Under the pieces are notes generated by a model. It made no database searches. It saw only the letters and a list, made by a program, of their open reading frames with translations, and was not told the origin of the DNA. A stretch of DNA of 64,000 bases, from the NCBI GenBank assembly GCA_009859145.1, contig VRVR01000014.1, positions 189,618 through 253,617 of the forward strand, read 5' to 3'. The stretch is from Andalucia godoyi. Lineage: Eukaryota > Discoba > Jakobea > Jakobida > Andaluciidae. The position numbers were made by a program, and so were the translations under genes. Of this stretch, positions 8,655 through 18,624 are shown in pieces (positions within the stretch are counted from its first letter, which is position 1; the number at the start of each line of letters is the position of its first letter).

Positions 8655-11600
8655 TTATCTGGAAAACTGGAGATTTTTCCTGGCTTGTGGAAGCGCACTG
8701 ACAGAACCGTCTGAATGAGACTGGCTACTTTGGTGAGGCAGGTGCGTCGCACTGGGTGCCACCATAGTTCCTGAAGGCGTTCTGGAAACAGCAGCCAGAG
8801 TGTCAACTCCGATCGCAGACAGCCTTCGTTGAAACACGCTGCTCGAGGAAGCGGGGTCTAGTCTTGCACGTTTTGGACCCACAAGCTGATCGCGAAGATC
8901 CGCAAACGGAGACCGCGATTCAATGCTAGCATCCGCACATAATATCCTCTTTGTATTGGGAGTGCTGACAAGCTTGTCGCGCGAGTCCTTTGACATGACA
9001 GAAACATGAACGGTTGCACCACGCTGGAAATCCGACGGTACTTTGATTGGTGACTGAGGGATTGTGGTCTGATGCGAATTCGGATTACTCGCTGTAGTAA
9101 CCGAAGCAGCAAGCTGCGGAAGTCTTTGCAGAATGAATTCCTTCACTTGAGGAACGAAAACCTTGTTGTAGTACACCACAACGGTGCACTGCTCACCGGC
9201 TCGCAATTCCGCCGAATTGATTTCCGGTACATGCACGTGACGATTAATGCTTTTCGTTTCGTTGGACGGTCGCTCCGCATGCATCGTTCTCGACACATCC
9301 TCGTAGACATCGACAACATGCTGGAATGAGATGTTCAGTTGATTCAACTTCCACACGGAATAGATGCAGGACAGCAAAATCGAGTCCAGATGTCGGTCGC
9401 GCAGCAACTGTGGCATGTGAATGACAACATGACTCACCAAATGGACAAGCTGATTTTCGAGAATAGTTGTCTGGAGCGGTGAGATGCTGAAAGACCGGAA
9501 AAACACCGGCACGAGGTGCTTTAATCTCAAAGTGATGGATACGAACAGGCGATCATAGAAATACCGAAGCAAGGGAGGCAATGCTCGTCCTGCCTCCAGC
9601 AAATCGTTCGTATCGATTACGTTCGGATCCTTTGATTTCAAGAAGAAGCGGTCGAGAAGACTTCGTTTAGCCTCATCCGCAACCAGAGTCAGCAGGTAGC
9701 TTCCCGATTTCCACGCAAGAACCTCCAGGCAGATTTCCTCAATCTCACGCAAATGCCCTTCCATCGAGTGAGGGATGGAAAAACCAAACGAGGAGAGCGT
9801 AATTCGCACCGGCCGAATGATGGGAATCAGTTCAAAGGCATCCATGCCAAGCTCTTCCATCAAAACCTTGAGAGTCTCCATTGCTGAGAATTCTCCATCA
9901 AGTGAGCGGTGAGCATGCACCACTAATGAGCAACAAATGACATTCACCCCTCGGATGAAATCCGACCGCATAAGCAGCTCCCGTTCCCGCTCAGAGGACA
10001 CAAACGACGCCAGCAACTTCCATTTCAGTGAAGAGGCAAGATTAATTCGAGCCAACTTCTCTTTAAACTGCATCTCAGAAAGACCTTCGTCGCAGAAAAA
10101 GGCAGAAATCGAGCTCATTGCACGAAGCTGCAGAGGCAAGTGCAGGCATTGAATCGACAAATCTGACTTGATTGCTTCCTGGATCGTACTATCCTTGATG
10201 TGTTGTTCCACAAACGCCGACAGCTCTACAGGGACTTGATTCGCCGGAACGTTCTCTATGACGTTCTCCAGAAATGCACGTTCGGCAATGGTACGGGACA
10301 CCGGAGTTTGAGGAGGAACGGCGAGACGGGAAGGCCGAACGGGTGTTTGTAACCCATCTGCAGCATTCTGAGAGGCGATCTGAGAACCGCTTTGAAGAAG
10401 AGCAGTTCTTTGTGTGACTTGGCCTTGCGTAGCGCCTGAATGCGAAGTAGAGGAAGGAGAGAGTGGTCCGTGAGAATCGGGAGTCGATCCGGCTGCTGTT
10501 GACCCCTGTGAGTATACTCCATCCATCTGGGCTTGTTGTCCAGAAATGACAGCGGCGGCATTCGAATGCCTGGAACTGGAGCTGGCAGCAATTATCAAGA
10601 CGTCGGGAATTCTCATGAAAGAGGATTCATCAAACGTCTTCTGATCCAACCTTCCAATTCGTCTGAGCATCTTTTCGTACGTGCCAAATGCATCCGAGTC
10701 TTCGACAACCATCATGGCAGCTTCGGATTCGGAAGCATTTGCATTCGGCGACATTGCAGTCATGTTCAGCGATTGTCTGAGATATTCGGCAGCAATGCGT
10801 TCATACCCACTCAAATGAGGACCCGCAGACGAAGACAGAGAAAATGGAGCAACCGTCACGAACTGTGCAAACGGCGATTTAAGCAATTGCCGGACCCTCT
10901 CGAGCTGTGCAATTGCAGGAATCGACGAGAACGCACAGAGAGTCGCGTACCACGCAGCAAGCAGCACCACATAACACTCCACAGGATCCGTCGTTCTTGG
11001 CGACATCATCATTGCAAATAAGGTCCACGCAACCGAAAACACTCTGTCCAGCGGTTCCATGTGTTTCTTGTCTTCCAAACCCGCAGAATCGACATGCTTG
11101 TATTCCACCGCATCTCGATCGAATAGTGCTTTGAACAGCGACCGATACTTCAAATACATGATTCCCGTCGATGAGACGGTATGCTTCGTCGCAATATGGT
11201 TCTGGAGTGCGTTTAGATGCGCAATCAAAAACACATCTGTGTTGGACAAAAGTCGAATCATATTCACATTCAGCAGCAGTACGAGATCCGTGATTTTCAA
11301 GCCTCTTGCATTCGAAGGTTCCAATACAATCGATGCATAAACGCTGGCAGCAACGATTGTCCGACAAAGCGTGTTTGACGATAAATCAAGAGAAGGAAAC
11401 GAATCTGCTAACAGGTCGAGCAAATCCTTGCACTTCACAGCAAGCGAATCTGTCGCCTCCAGTTTCAGCTCCAGCAGCACTTGGTGGAAAACTATGTCCC
11501 AAAAAAAAAAAAAAAAGCAACACACAGATGCACATTAGAAACAATACAGTTCTGACAACGAATTAAAAAACAATAATAATAACGTCCAATAAAATAAGCA

Positions 11601-11664
11601 GCGAAGAAGGAAAAACAGGGTTGGAAAAAATCATACCAGTAATTAAATCCGACTTGCTTTCCAT
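8655..11664 (-). CDS. RB: Retinoblastoma-family pocket protein
   Basis: Transcriptional repressor that binds E2F/DP factors and LxCxE proteins. Joining exon 2 (8655-11491) to a 28-nt exon 1 (11637-11664, ATG at 11664, MESKSDLIT) over a 145-nt intron (gtatga...tag) gives ~954 residues. The N-terminal cyclin-like domain is seen around LCRTIVAASVYASIVLEP. A Ser/Thr-Pro-rich linker precedes pocket A (from ~410, TPVSRTIAERAFLENV). Pocket B (from ~665) has LKHLVPVFFRSFSISPLQ, ILLSCIYSVWKLNQLNISFQ and VVYYNKVFVPQVKEF, where the Tyr-Asn pair corresponds to the LxCxE-cleft residues. The C-terminal tail has several SP/TP sites and basic patches (TPNTKR, PKRARLD) suited to CDK control. The unspliced reading MCCFFFFFW at the start is intron. 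A further upstream exon (an open KEEEEEDKDKKASYFV frame without ATG) is possible. Confidence 0.9.
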
Positions 11665-12101
11665 TTCTGGTGTAGAAATTAAATAGGAATCACAAATATC
11701 GACAATAACAAAATAGGATGCCTTCTTGTCCTTATCTTCTTCTTCTTCTTCCTTTTTCAGCGTTTGGTTCTTGTTGATCTTATTCCTGGTACGTTTGAAT
11801 GTCCTTGCTTTTCAGGGTCTGCGGTTTGACTAATTGATATTTTGGGGTCGTTTTGCGGGTAGTTGCAAATACGGATACGCGTTCGCGGGGCTGGGAATCT
11901 AATGTGGCAGATGACGAAATCAGGATAGAAAGCGGCAAATGGAACAAACTGAAAAGGAAAAAGGATAAAAGACAAAAGACAAACGGTTTTAGATAAAATG
12001 AGAAGTACGAAAACTCGAACAACGGACAGGGAAATAGGAAAAAAGCGTGTTTGTTTCGTGAGAAGGGCGCTATTGGGGGTTTTTCGATAAGCGCTTGATA
12101 A

Positions 12102-12109
12102 TTTGGCGG
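12102..12109 (+). promoter_or_regulatory. E2F-like site upstream of pocket-protein gene
   Basis: TTTGGCGG (in TTTGGCGGGC) lies ~440 nt upstream of the RB-like ATG and ~690 nt upstream of PEX7. It matches the GC core of E2F/DP sites. About eight TTTSSCGC matches are expected by chance in 64 kb, so position is the only support. Confidence 0.25.
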
Positions 12110-12208
12110 GCTGGGAGAATGAGTACCTATGCTTGTAAGAGATGTCAGTGTTTGACAGCTGTTTTTTCCCACCCCCTTTTGCAATCCATTCGGCCATTCT
12201 TGTGTGGT

Positions 12209-12248
12209 GTCACTTGTCACTTGTCACTTGTCACTTGTCACTTGTCAG
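12209..12248. repeat. (GTCACTT)5 heptanucleotide tandem repeat
   Basis: Five perfect GTCACTT units plus a partial sixth lie in the divergent intergenic region between the RB-like and PEX7 genes. Being a multiple of neither 3 nor 10.5 it does not look coding; it could be a binding-site array or plain slippage. Confidence 0.9.
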
Positions 12249-12359
12249 TCCAAAACGGCGGGGAAAAAAATGAGTGATTTGTTTTTTACAGCAGGTGATG
12301 CACGCGAAGATGCAGATCTTTCGTGTTTCTCGCCTACATTGTACACTAACCACGGATAA

Positions 12360-12450
12360 TCATCGCTGATCACCCATAATCAATGTTGCAACCCAACAAC
12401 ATGCATAGCATGATTGGGAAGGGGGGTAGGCCCCAACACGCCCCTCGGCA
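12360..12450 (+). repeat. Dispersed repeat D (copy 1)
   Basis: Weakly similar to 26045-26130 in the same orientation: cataatca then ttgc, later gattgggaag/aattcggaag, then the shared core ggtaggcccca with matching Cs and Gs after it. It lies in the 1.1-kb region upstream of PEX7. Confidence 0.4.
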
Positions 12451-12568
12451 TGAGCGACGTTCCCAAGATAGATAGATGCGTTGCATGGACAATAAAAATA
12501 ATGAAATGAAATGAGCGTCGCTGTGCGAGAATGCAACGCGGCGGCGTGTTTATAAAGGGATTTCATGA

Positions 12569-12715
12569 TCAAAATGGGGGGGCGAAACGAATCGGGCATC
12601 GTGTGACGGAGTTGCTTAAGACAGCGCATGGCGCGTGGCATTGGTTCTGTTTTACGTGCGCTTTAGATTGCGTCATCATATCGCGATAAGTGGCAGCGGC
12701 TCTTTTTTTTTTCAT
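12569..12715 (-). CDS. Possible 48-residue micro-ORF, second YRDMMxQSKAHV copy
   Basis: ATG at 12715 (minus) opens 48 codons beginning MKKKRAAATYRDMMTQSKAHV and ending RCPIRFAPPF. The core (12620-12701) is ~85% identical to 690-772 at the nucleotide level, in inverted orientation. It sits alone in the 11.7-12.8 kb spacer. It may be a small gene, a first exon (GTAAAAC donor after the His codon), or a repeat. Confidence 0.3.
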   Translation of the reverse strand: MKKKRAAATYRDMMTQSKAHVKQNQCHAPCAVLSNSVTRCPIRFAPPF

Positions 12716-12796
12716 CTTGTTTGACTTCCTTGACTGGCCAATTTTTTTTGAATGCTGGTTTTCAGATTGTAGGAGGAGGATGTAAGAAAAAGAGAA

Positions 12797-14063
12797 ATGC
12801 CAGTTGGGATTTGTCTGGCGAGCTGTCCGCAATCAGTCAAGTTTTCTCCATTTCACAAGAATATTGTTGGCGTATGCATTCTTCCGTCCCCCTGCCGGAA
12901 TGTTGAAGCCCGGAAGTGTTTTTTTTTTTTTTTGGTTTCTCGTCCCCGAATGCATTCTAATCATGTTCTTTGCTCTTTTCTTCGATTCTTTGTGTTCCGC
13001 GTGTTCGTGTTCGTGTGTGTGTGTGTGTGTGTGTCAGATCTCATGCAAGTCGCGTCCTGGATATTCTCCGGTTTCCGGAATGTTCTATCTGCTGCATGTG
13101 AAGCCCGATGACAGCGATTTGGACATACTGCTGCAAGGTCAGATCAATTGCGGGTTGGGATCGTTTGACTGGTCGCATTCGAATGGAAATGTCTTCGTTG
13201 CTGCTTGCGACGACGCAAAATTGCGTTTCTTTGACGTGCAAAATGAAGAGCTTTTGATTTCGCAAATTGATTTGAAGGATCGGAAGTACGAACACAAGGA
13301 AAAATTCGAGTCCACAAGAATTGATCTTGTGGAATGGGACAAGGTGTCAACGGATCATTTGCTCGTTTCTGTCATGCAAACAGATCTCGTTGTGGTGAAT
13401 GTGATGAAGCACGATGAAAAGGTAGGTCGTGTGATCCAAAATCCGCATGGCACCCATTCTCCTATTACAGACGCCTCTTGGAACACCCATGCTCCGCATC
13501 AATTTCAGTTCTGTGATCTTCGAGGCAATGTTCTTGGAGTGGATTTGCGTTCGTTTGCAGCATCCCCTTCTTCAACGTCGTCGTCTTCTTCGTCTTCCTC
13601 CTCCAGGACCACCTTTGATTTTCGGATTGCGATCAACACAGGAGCAATTAGAATTGCGAGGAATCCTTTTCTTGAGTATGTTGTTGCGGTAGCGGGCTTT
13701 GACCACGGAGTTCGAGTGTTTGACCTGAGAATGTCCGGGCGCGGACCGTTTGCCTTGTACGAGCAAGCGCATTTTGGGACTGTTTCAAGCTTAAAGTGGT
13801 CGCCGCACGACGAGTCTCTTTTGGCGTCTGGTTCGCACGATCGCACCTTGCGGCTGTGGGACATTCGTGCTGGTCTTCAGAATCGGTCCGTGATGACGTC
13901 CTCGCTTCCTAATCGAGCATACGGAATAGAGCCATCTCTTGGCAAGCCCCAGAAAGTCGAGGACTGGGTAACTGGTGTGGACTGGAGTTTGCATGAACCG
14001 GGTATGGTAGGGTTTGTGAGCCATGACCACTTATTCAAGGCGTATCACATTGACGAAGATTAG
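12797..14063 (+). CDS. PEX7: Peroxin-7, PTS2 receptor (WD40), 2 exons
   Basis: Carries PTS2 cargo to peroxisomes. Exon 1 is 12797-12871 (MPVGICLAS...SVKFSPFHKNIVG) and exon 2 is 13038-14063; the 166-nt intron is gtatgc...(GT)n-cag, phase 0. The spliced product is 366 residues, close to the family size. The SVKFSPF box is the hallmark PEX7 N-terminus and appears only after splicing. WD units follow: FDWSHSNGNVFVAACDDAKLRFF, ISDASWNTH-like ITDASWNTHAPHQFQFCD, VVAVAGFDHGVRVFDLR, VSSLKWSPHDESLLASGSHDRTLRLWD and the terminal VTGVDWSLHEPGMVGFVSHDHLFKAYHI. The intron ends in a GT dinucleotide run instead of a pyrimidine tract. It diverges from the RB-like gene and converges on UBA3. Confidence 0.88.
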
Positions 14064-14152
14064 CCGGGTCCGGAAGGCTTGCGGCGTTTCTGCGTTCCTT
14101 GCGCCGCGATACTTCCAAGGCTTGCTTATCGCATTTCTTGTTGATATTGATT

Positions 14153-15418
14153 TTATTCTGCAAACTGAATGCGAAATCGAAATGGAAATGTCAACGATGG
14201 ATCTGAGCAAATGACGAGCGAGTTGTTATCCATCAGCTCTCCTAGTGCCTTGTCCAGATTCTCTGCGTACATACTGTGCAAAGAAGGGTGATAAAGCTGC
14301 TGCCCGTACTCGGTCATCAGAGCAGGCCCCGCGAGCTGCTTCGACTGAACAAGATCGTCGACAAGAGCTCTGAGAGGTACGCTTGAGGGAGGGCAAATCA
14401 CGACCGGGTCTCCACATACCACACAGTCGTCAGACCGTGGATTAGCGTACGCGAACGAGTACACTCCTTCTTCTCCATTGTACAGCATGTAGTTGTCCAT
14501 TCGCGGTAGAATCCTCGAAATAATCTTCACGGCCTCATTTGCGCATGCCGCCGAGATGATTGCGTTGGTGGATGCAATCGCAGGAATAATGTTCTTCATC
14601 ACACCCTGCGCCAGCCGATACGTCACTCCTTGGATCCCAAATGCCCGAGCTCTCTCTGCGGATCTCTCGAAGACCCATTTCACATGGTTCGGGTCATCGC
14701 CGTCCAACGTTTCTCCTTTGTGCTGTTCACCCCACAATATCAAGACTGCATATTGCACACAGTGCTCAGCCAGCCGCGGAGTATTCTTGATCGTGCACAG
14801 CGGATATGTCTGTTGCGGTGGGAATAAAAACAATGTGCATTCAAAACACGCTGTTTGCTTTGGAATAATCACACGTATGTTACCTTGAAACCCCTCGGTC
14901 CCGCCGTCGATCATTGGGATTATCGACGCTGGATCCACCTGCAACGACACATTTCCATTGGCATCCACAACACTTTCATACTGCACAAGCGAGCACAGCA
15001 TATTGTTAATCCATCTCCGCGGTTCAATCGCGTCCAACCCGCAAATCACAAGTTGGAATTGCCGGTAATACTCCTCATCAAAATCTTGTATCCTAGCGTG
15101 GTGTGCAATCACCCGAGTTCCCTTCACGCGGTCCATCACAAACTTGGCCGCAACCGTTGCCTTTGGTTGCCCGACATCCGATTCGCGAAACAGGAACTGC
15201 CTATTTAAATTCGAAAGATCAATCGTGTCAAGATCAATGACGTGCATATCCCGAAATCCCGAAAGAGCCAGATCTTTCAGAAGCTCGCATCCCAGACCCC
15301 CAGCGCCAATCACAAGCACTCGGCAACATGCAATGCGATTCTTTGAACACGATGGGTCAAAATCCGCAGGCGACAATGGCCCAGCCCGAGTCAACAAGTA
15401 ATCAAGATCCAACATCAT
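14153..15418 (-). CDS. UBA3: NEDD8-activating enzyme E1 catalytic subunit UBA3
   Basis: Activates NEDD8 for cullin modification, normally as a heterodimer with APPBP1/NAE1. The 421-residue intronless ORF starts at ATG 15418 (MMLDLDYLL); an upstream GTG in frame is ignored. Residues ~34-43 give the adenylation nucleotide loop VLVIGAGGLG, followed by LIDLDTIDLSNLNRQFLFR-type text (VIDLDTIDLSNLNRQFLFRE). The catalytic cysteine is in PLCTIKNTPRL (about residue 207), after CFECTLFLFPPQ. Zinc ligands are visible in CFEC and DDCVVCGD. The C-terminal ~70 residues form the ubiquitin-fold domain that recruits the E2. It converges on PEX7, with about 90 nt between the stops. Confidence 0.95.
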   Translation of the reverse strand: MMLDLDYLLTRAGPLSPADFDPSCSKNRIACCRVLVIGAGGLGCELLKDLALSGFRDMHVIDLDTIDLSNLNRQFLFRESDVGQPKATVAAKFVMDRVKGTRVIAHHARIQDFDEEYYRQFQLVICGLDAIEPRRWINNMLCSLVQYESVVDANGNVSLQVDPASIIPMIDGGTEGFQGNIRVIIPKQTACFECTLFLFPPQQTYPLCTIKNTPRLAEHCVQYAVLILWGEQHKGETLDGDDPNHVKWVFERSAERARAFGIQGVTYRLAQGVMKNIIPAIASTNAIISAACANEAVKIISRILPRMDNYMLYNGEEGVYSFAYANPRSDDCVVCGDPVVICPPSSVPLRALVDDLVQSKQLAGPALMTEYGQQLYHPSLHSMYAENLDKALGELMDNNSLVICSDPSLTFPFRFRIQFAE

Positions 15419-15930
15419 CTTGTTTTTCACGTTTTATTTTCGCCTTCCCCCTCTTTCCTACTCCTACTACGTCTTGCTTCTATTTTTTTTATTTTAATTA
15501 ATCATCATTGTTACTATTGTTGGTGTTGTTATTTTGCCTGCATTTTGAAATCGGGAAGGATGAGTCGTTCAACTCGTTTTTGTTTTTTTGCGCCTCAAAC
15601 AAACTTTTTTTTTGCAGTTCAAAGCGTCAATTGATGCATCTGGTATTTTTTTCCGTTTGAGCCTTTTTTTGGTTCGTGAAGGCCAAATGGAGCACGACTG
15701 ACAGTTTGTTGTGTAATGCTATTTTATCAGCTCTCTTTTCAAGCTTTTTCTAATGTTTAATATGATTTTTATGTTTTCATAGTTTACTCTATTTCATTAT
15801 TTTTCCCCTCTCTTTTTCCTTCTTTCTTTTTCTTTTTTCCACATTACGTACTCGTTTCTTTTTTATAAAAACTCTCCATCGGCCTGTGAGGGGGAAAAAA
15901 GGGAGAAGGAGAACACGAGAACAAGAAGAA
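15419..15930. other. Divergent intergenic/promoter region
   Basis: AT- and T-rich sequence between UBA3 (minus) and the SPATA4-like gene (plus). It holds several T-runs and a purine-rich leader (15889-15930). No additional ORF of note. Confidence 0.6.
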
Positions 15931-18465
15931 ATGGCTGGATTGCCACGCGAGATTCTGAAGTGGCTTCAGTCGCTGGATCTTTCTTATTCTGTGAAAAATG
16001 TGAAGCGGGACTTTTCGAACGGATTTCTGGTTGCCGAGATTTTTTCTCGCTATTTTCCTTCGGACGTGCAGATGCACTCGTTTGACAATGGAATCGCGCT
16101 GAAGAAAAGGCTGGATAACTGGACTTTGTTGTACAAGTTTTTCAGAAAACGAGGAATTGATATTGATTGGACAGAATGTGAATCTGTTGTGCATTCAAAG
16201 CCGGATGCTGCAGTTCCGTTTATTGCGCATGTGTACTCAATCCTTACGAATAAGCAGATCCAGATCAAGCCGCCGTCCTTTGAAGCAGAGGTGGATGTGC
16301 CGGCGTTTGCTCTTCCAACAGCGTCCACTACTGTGAAGGCAGCTCTTACGAACTCGGAACTTGCATCGCATCCGGATAACCAGTATGCTCCCCAGCGCTC
16401 GGCAGTCGTATTGGGAGAGCATTACCAACAGCTGAAGAATGAAAAGGCAAGAGATCCGCAAAGGTTCACGCCACAGCCAAAGAAACTCGTGTCGCCGACT
16501 GGTGCAGCGGCCGCAACAACTGGAATCAACAACAGCAAGTCCGCTGGTGCGACTTCCCCGCAATCGCAGTCCTATGGCGGGATCCACGAGCATGCGGCTG
16601 GTACAAGAAGTCCGCAGACCGGCTCGGTTGCGGGATCGGATGTGGGATCGGATTCGGGAATCCAGTTCAAGGAAGTACAGGTGAAGAGGCTTGATGGTGG
16701 GCTATCGCAGCTCAGAGCAGCTCGTGAATTGAGCACTGCAGCAAAGACGTCGCAGGGATCATCGGGTGGTACACAGCCTTCCAAGGGGGGTCCCACATCT
16801 GGGAACTTCTCCGCAGAGGAACTGGAAAAGTTCCAGGCGCTTTCGGTCGTTTCGAACGGTTCGTCAGCTGCAAATGCATCAAGCGTCCTGGTATGGCTGA
16901 ATCGATTCGTCGAGGCACAGCTTTTGAAGACTGAGGATATCAAGATTTTGGATCCTGCAAAGGACACCATGGTAGCGTTTTTTGAGTCTGCAGGTGCTGA
17001 GGACTTGCCAGTAAGTTCAGTGAACGCAGTATTCGCTTCCATGGAATCAAAAATCGGTCAGCTTGCAGATATGATGTTGTCGTCTCCAAAGGAGTTTTTC
17101 CGTGCAATGTCTGTCTTGACTTCAGCGTTTCAGTTTGCTGCCACTTCGAATGTGTTCCTCGAAACGGTAGAGCTGCTGATCCGTCTCGGACAAGAATCCG
17201 TTCGAAGATCTCCTGTTTTTGCTTGGAAACTGTTCCAAGAATTTGGTTTGCCGTCGTTTGCACATGTTATGAAGCGGTCTGCATCGAAGAGGCATTCTTT
17301 GCTCAGAGTTTTTCATTCTTTTGTCTCCGAGGATGTAGAAAGTCAAATGACCTCCATCCAAGCATTGCAGGACGTTCTGCAGGACGGAGATGCTTTCTTG
17401 CACAGTCTGTCATTGCTTTCGCATGTCACATTAGCAGATCTTCCACGCGGTTCGCGTATCCCGGAAAAACTGCTCGATCTCTTTCTATACTATGCAATCA
17501 TTGGAATGGAGTCGGCGTCTCCGATTCTCCGAGCATCCTCCTTGTCAATGCTGCCCGCGGTTGCCCACGAATCCCCGGCCCACGTATTCAACTTGTTCGG
17601 AAAACTCGGTGCGCTGTCGCATGATATGTGGTGGGAGGTCCAGGCTCAGCTGGGAACGATTTACGCCGCTCTTGTTCTTTCGGTCGAGGATACGTCCAGA
17701 CATGCAGAAATATCATCACAGCAAGTGGAGATGTTGGCGCAGAGAGTATCCGATTTCCTCTCTTCCGTCTCGCATCCGTTGGCTGTTCAAATTGCGCTGT
17801 CCGAGCTGGCTTCCTGTGTAAGCAACAATTCAGCTGTCACAAAGTCTGTGTCGCATGCGTACGTCGAAAAGTTGTTGGAGATTCCCGAATCTCTTCGTGT
17901 GAACCTCTTCACCGATTCACCTCTGGCTCTTCCGTTGGTGACCCCTCCAATGTGCCCGTATGGCCATCTATCTGGAGTCCTGACGAGGTGGCACCCGATC
18001 GCGGTGTGTGAAGCCCTTGTATCGGTAGTGAAGGCGGAGCAGCGCGAGAATCTTGAAGTTGAGCACATGCAGATTCTGCGTGCTGCTCTGCGAATGGAAA
18101 CACAACCTGCGGAAACGACGTTGTGGGGAAAGGTGTATGACGACCTGAAGTACTATCTGTTCGCAGCGTTATGCGATCCGATGTTGTCTGCCATATCTGC
18201 GGAGTCTCTGGTTGTAATCTTCGACATTCTGCGACAATATGCGCTGCAGTCGTTGCCGACTTTGGTGAGTTCCTTGAAATTGATTTTCCGGCCAGACAGC
18301 GACCCTGATTTGCTGATTTGCCAGGAAATTGCAAATCAGTTTCTCGTCACGTTGTTGCAGCGGGGAGAGCCGTTCTCGGATTCTCTGCGCGCGGTTGCCA
18401 AGAAACTACCCGAAGAAGTTGCACGGTCACCGAAACTCAGAGAATTCATGTCGCTTTGTCGATAA
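15931..18465 (+). CDS. SPATA4: SPATA4/SPEF-type CH-domain protein with long helical C-terminus
   Basis: ATG at 15931 (MAGLPREILKWLQSL) begins 844 residues; the GTG further upstream in the same frame is not used as start. Residues 1-~105 match the calponin-homology-like domain of sperm-flagellar SPATA4/SPEF1 proteins: ILKWLQSLDLS, KRDFSNGFLVAEIFSRYFP, LDNWTLLYKFFRKRGI and IAHVYSILTNKQIQ. This domain binds microtubules and axonemal structures. A Ser/Gly-rich linker (~150-290) leads into ~550 residues of alpha-helical, probably ARM/HEAT-like sequence (VFLETVELLIRLGQES, MLPAVAHESPAHVFNLFGKLG). Animal SPATA4 is ~300 residues, so the C-terminal extension is unusual but matches protist architectures. 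It is a likely flagellar component. Confidence 0.8.
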   Translation: MAGLPREILKWLQSLDLSYSVKNVKRDFSNGFLVAEIFSRYFPSDVQMHSFDNGIALKKRLDNWTLLYKFFRKRGIDIDWTECESVVHSKPDAAVPFIAHVYSILTNKQIQIKPPSFEAEVDVPAFALPTASTTVKAALTNSELASHPDNQYAPQRSAVVLGEHYQQLKNEKARDPQRFTPQPKKLVSPTGAAAATTGINNSKSAGATSPQSQSYGGIHEHAAGTRSPQTGSVAGSDVGSDSGIQFKEVQVKRLDGGLSQLRAARELSTAAKTSQGSSGGTQPSKGGPTSGNFSAEELEKFQALSVVSNGSSAANASSVLVWLNRFVEAQLLKTEDIKILDPAKDTMVAFFESAGAEDLPVSSVNAVFASMESKIGQLADMMLSSPKEFFRAMSVLTSAFQFAATSNVFLETVELLIRLGQESVRRSPVFAWKLFQEFGLPSFAHVMKRSASKRHSLLRVFHSFVSEDVESQMTSIQALQDVLQDGDAFLHSLSLLSHVTLADLPRGSRIPEKLLDLFLYYAIIGMESASPILRASSLSMLPAVAHESPAHVFNLFGKLGALSHDMWWEVQAQLGTIYAALVLSVEDTSRHAEISSQQVEMLAQRVSDFLSSVSHPLAVQIALSELASCVSNNSAVTKSVSHAYVEKLLEIPESLRVNLFTDSPLALPLVTPPMCPYGHLSGVLTRWHPIAVCEALVSVVKAEQRENLEVEHMQILRAALRMETQPAETTLWGKVYDDLKYYLFAALCDPMLSAISAESLVVIFDILRQYALQSLPTLVSSLKLIFRPDSDPDLLICQEIANQFLVTLLQRGEPFSDSLRAVAKKLPEEVARSPKLREFMSLCR

Positions 18466-18624
18466 TAAAATGCGAAAAGCGGAAACACATCAACTGAATA
18501 TATCATCCACGTGCATATACTGTTTTGTTATGTAATTGATAAATAAAAAATCACGAATACTAAAAAAGGAACCGCGGGGGGGAAGAGGGGGGTTGGTTGC
18601 TGTCGCTTTGCCGTGGAATATGGA

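Noticed and set aside
11492-11525. Start of the RB ORF at MCCFFFFFW
   Set aside because: Poly-Phe comes from the poly-T tract of an intron 3' end; the frame joins cleanly to MESKSDLIT instead.
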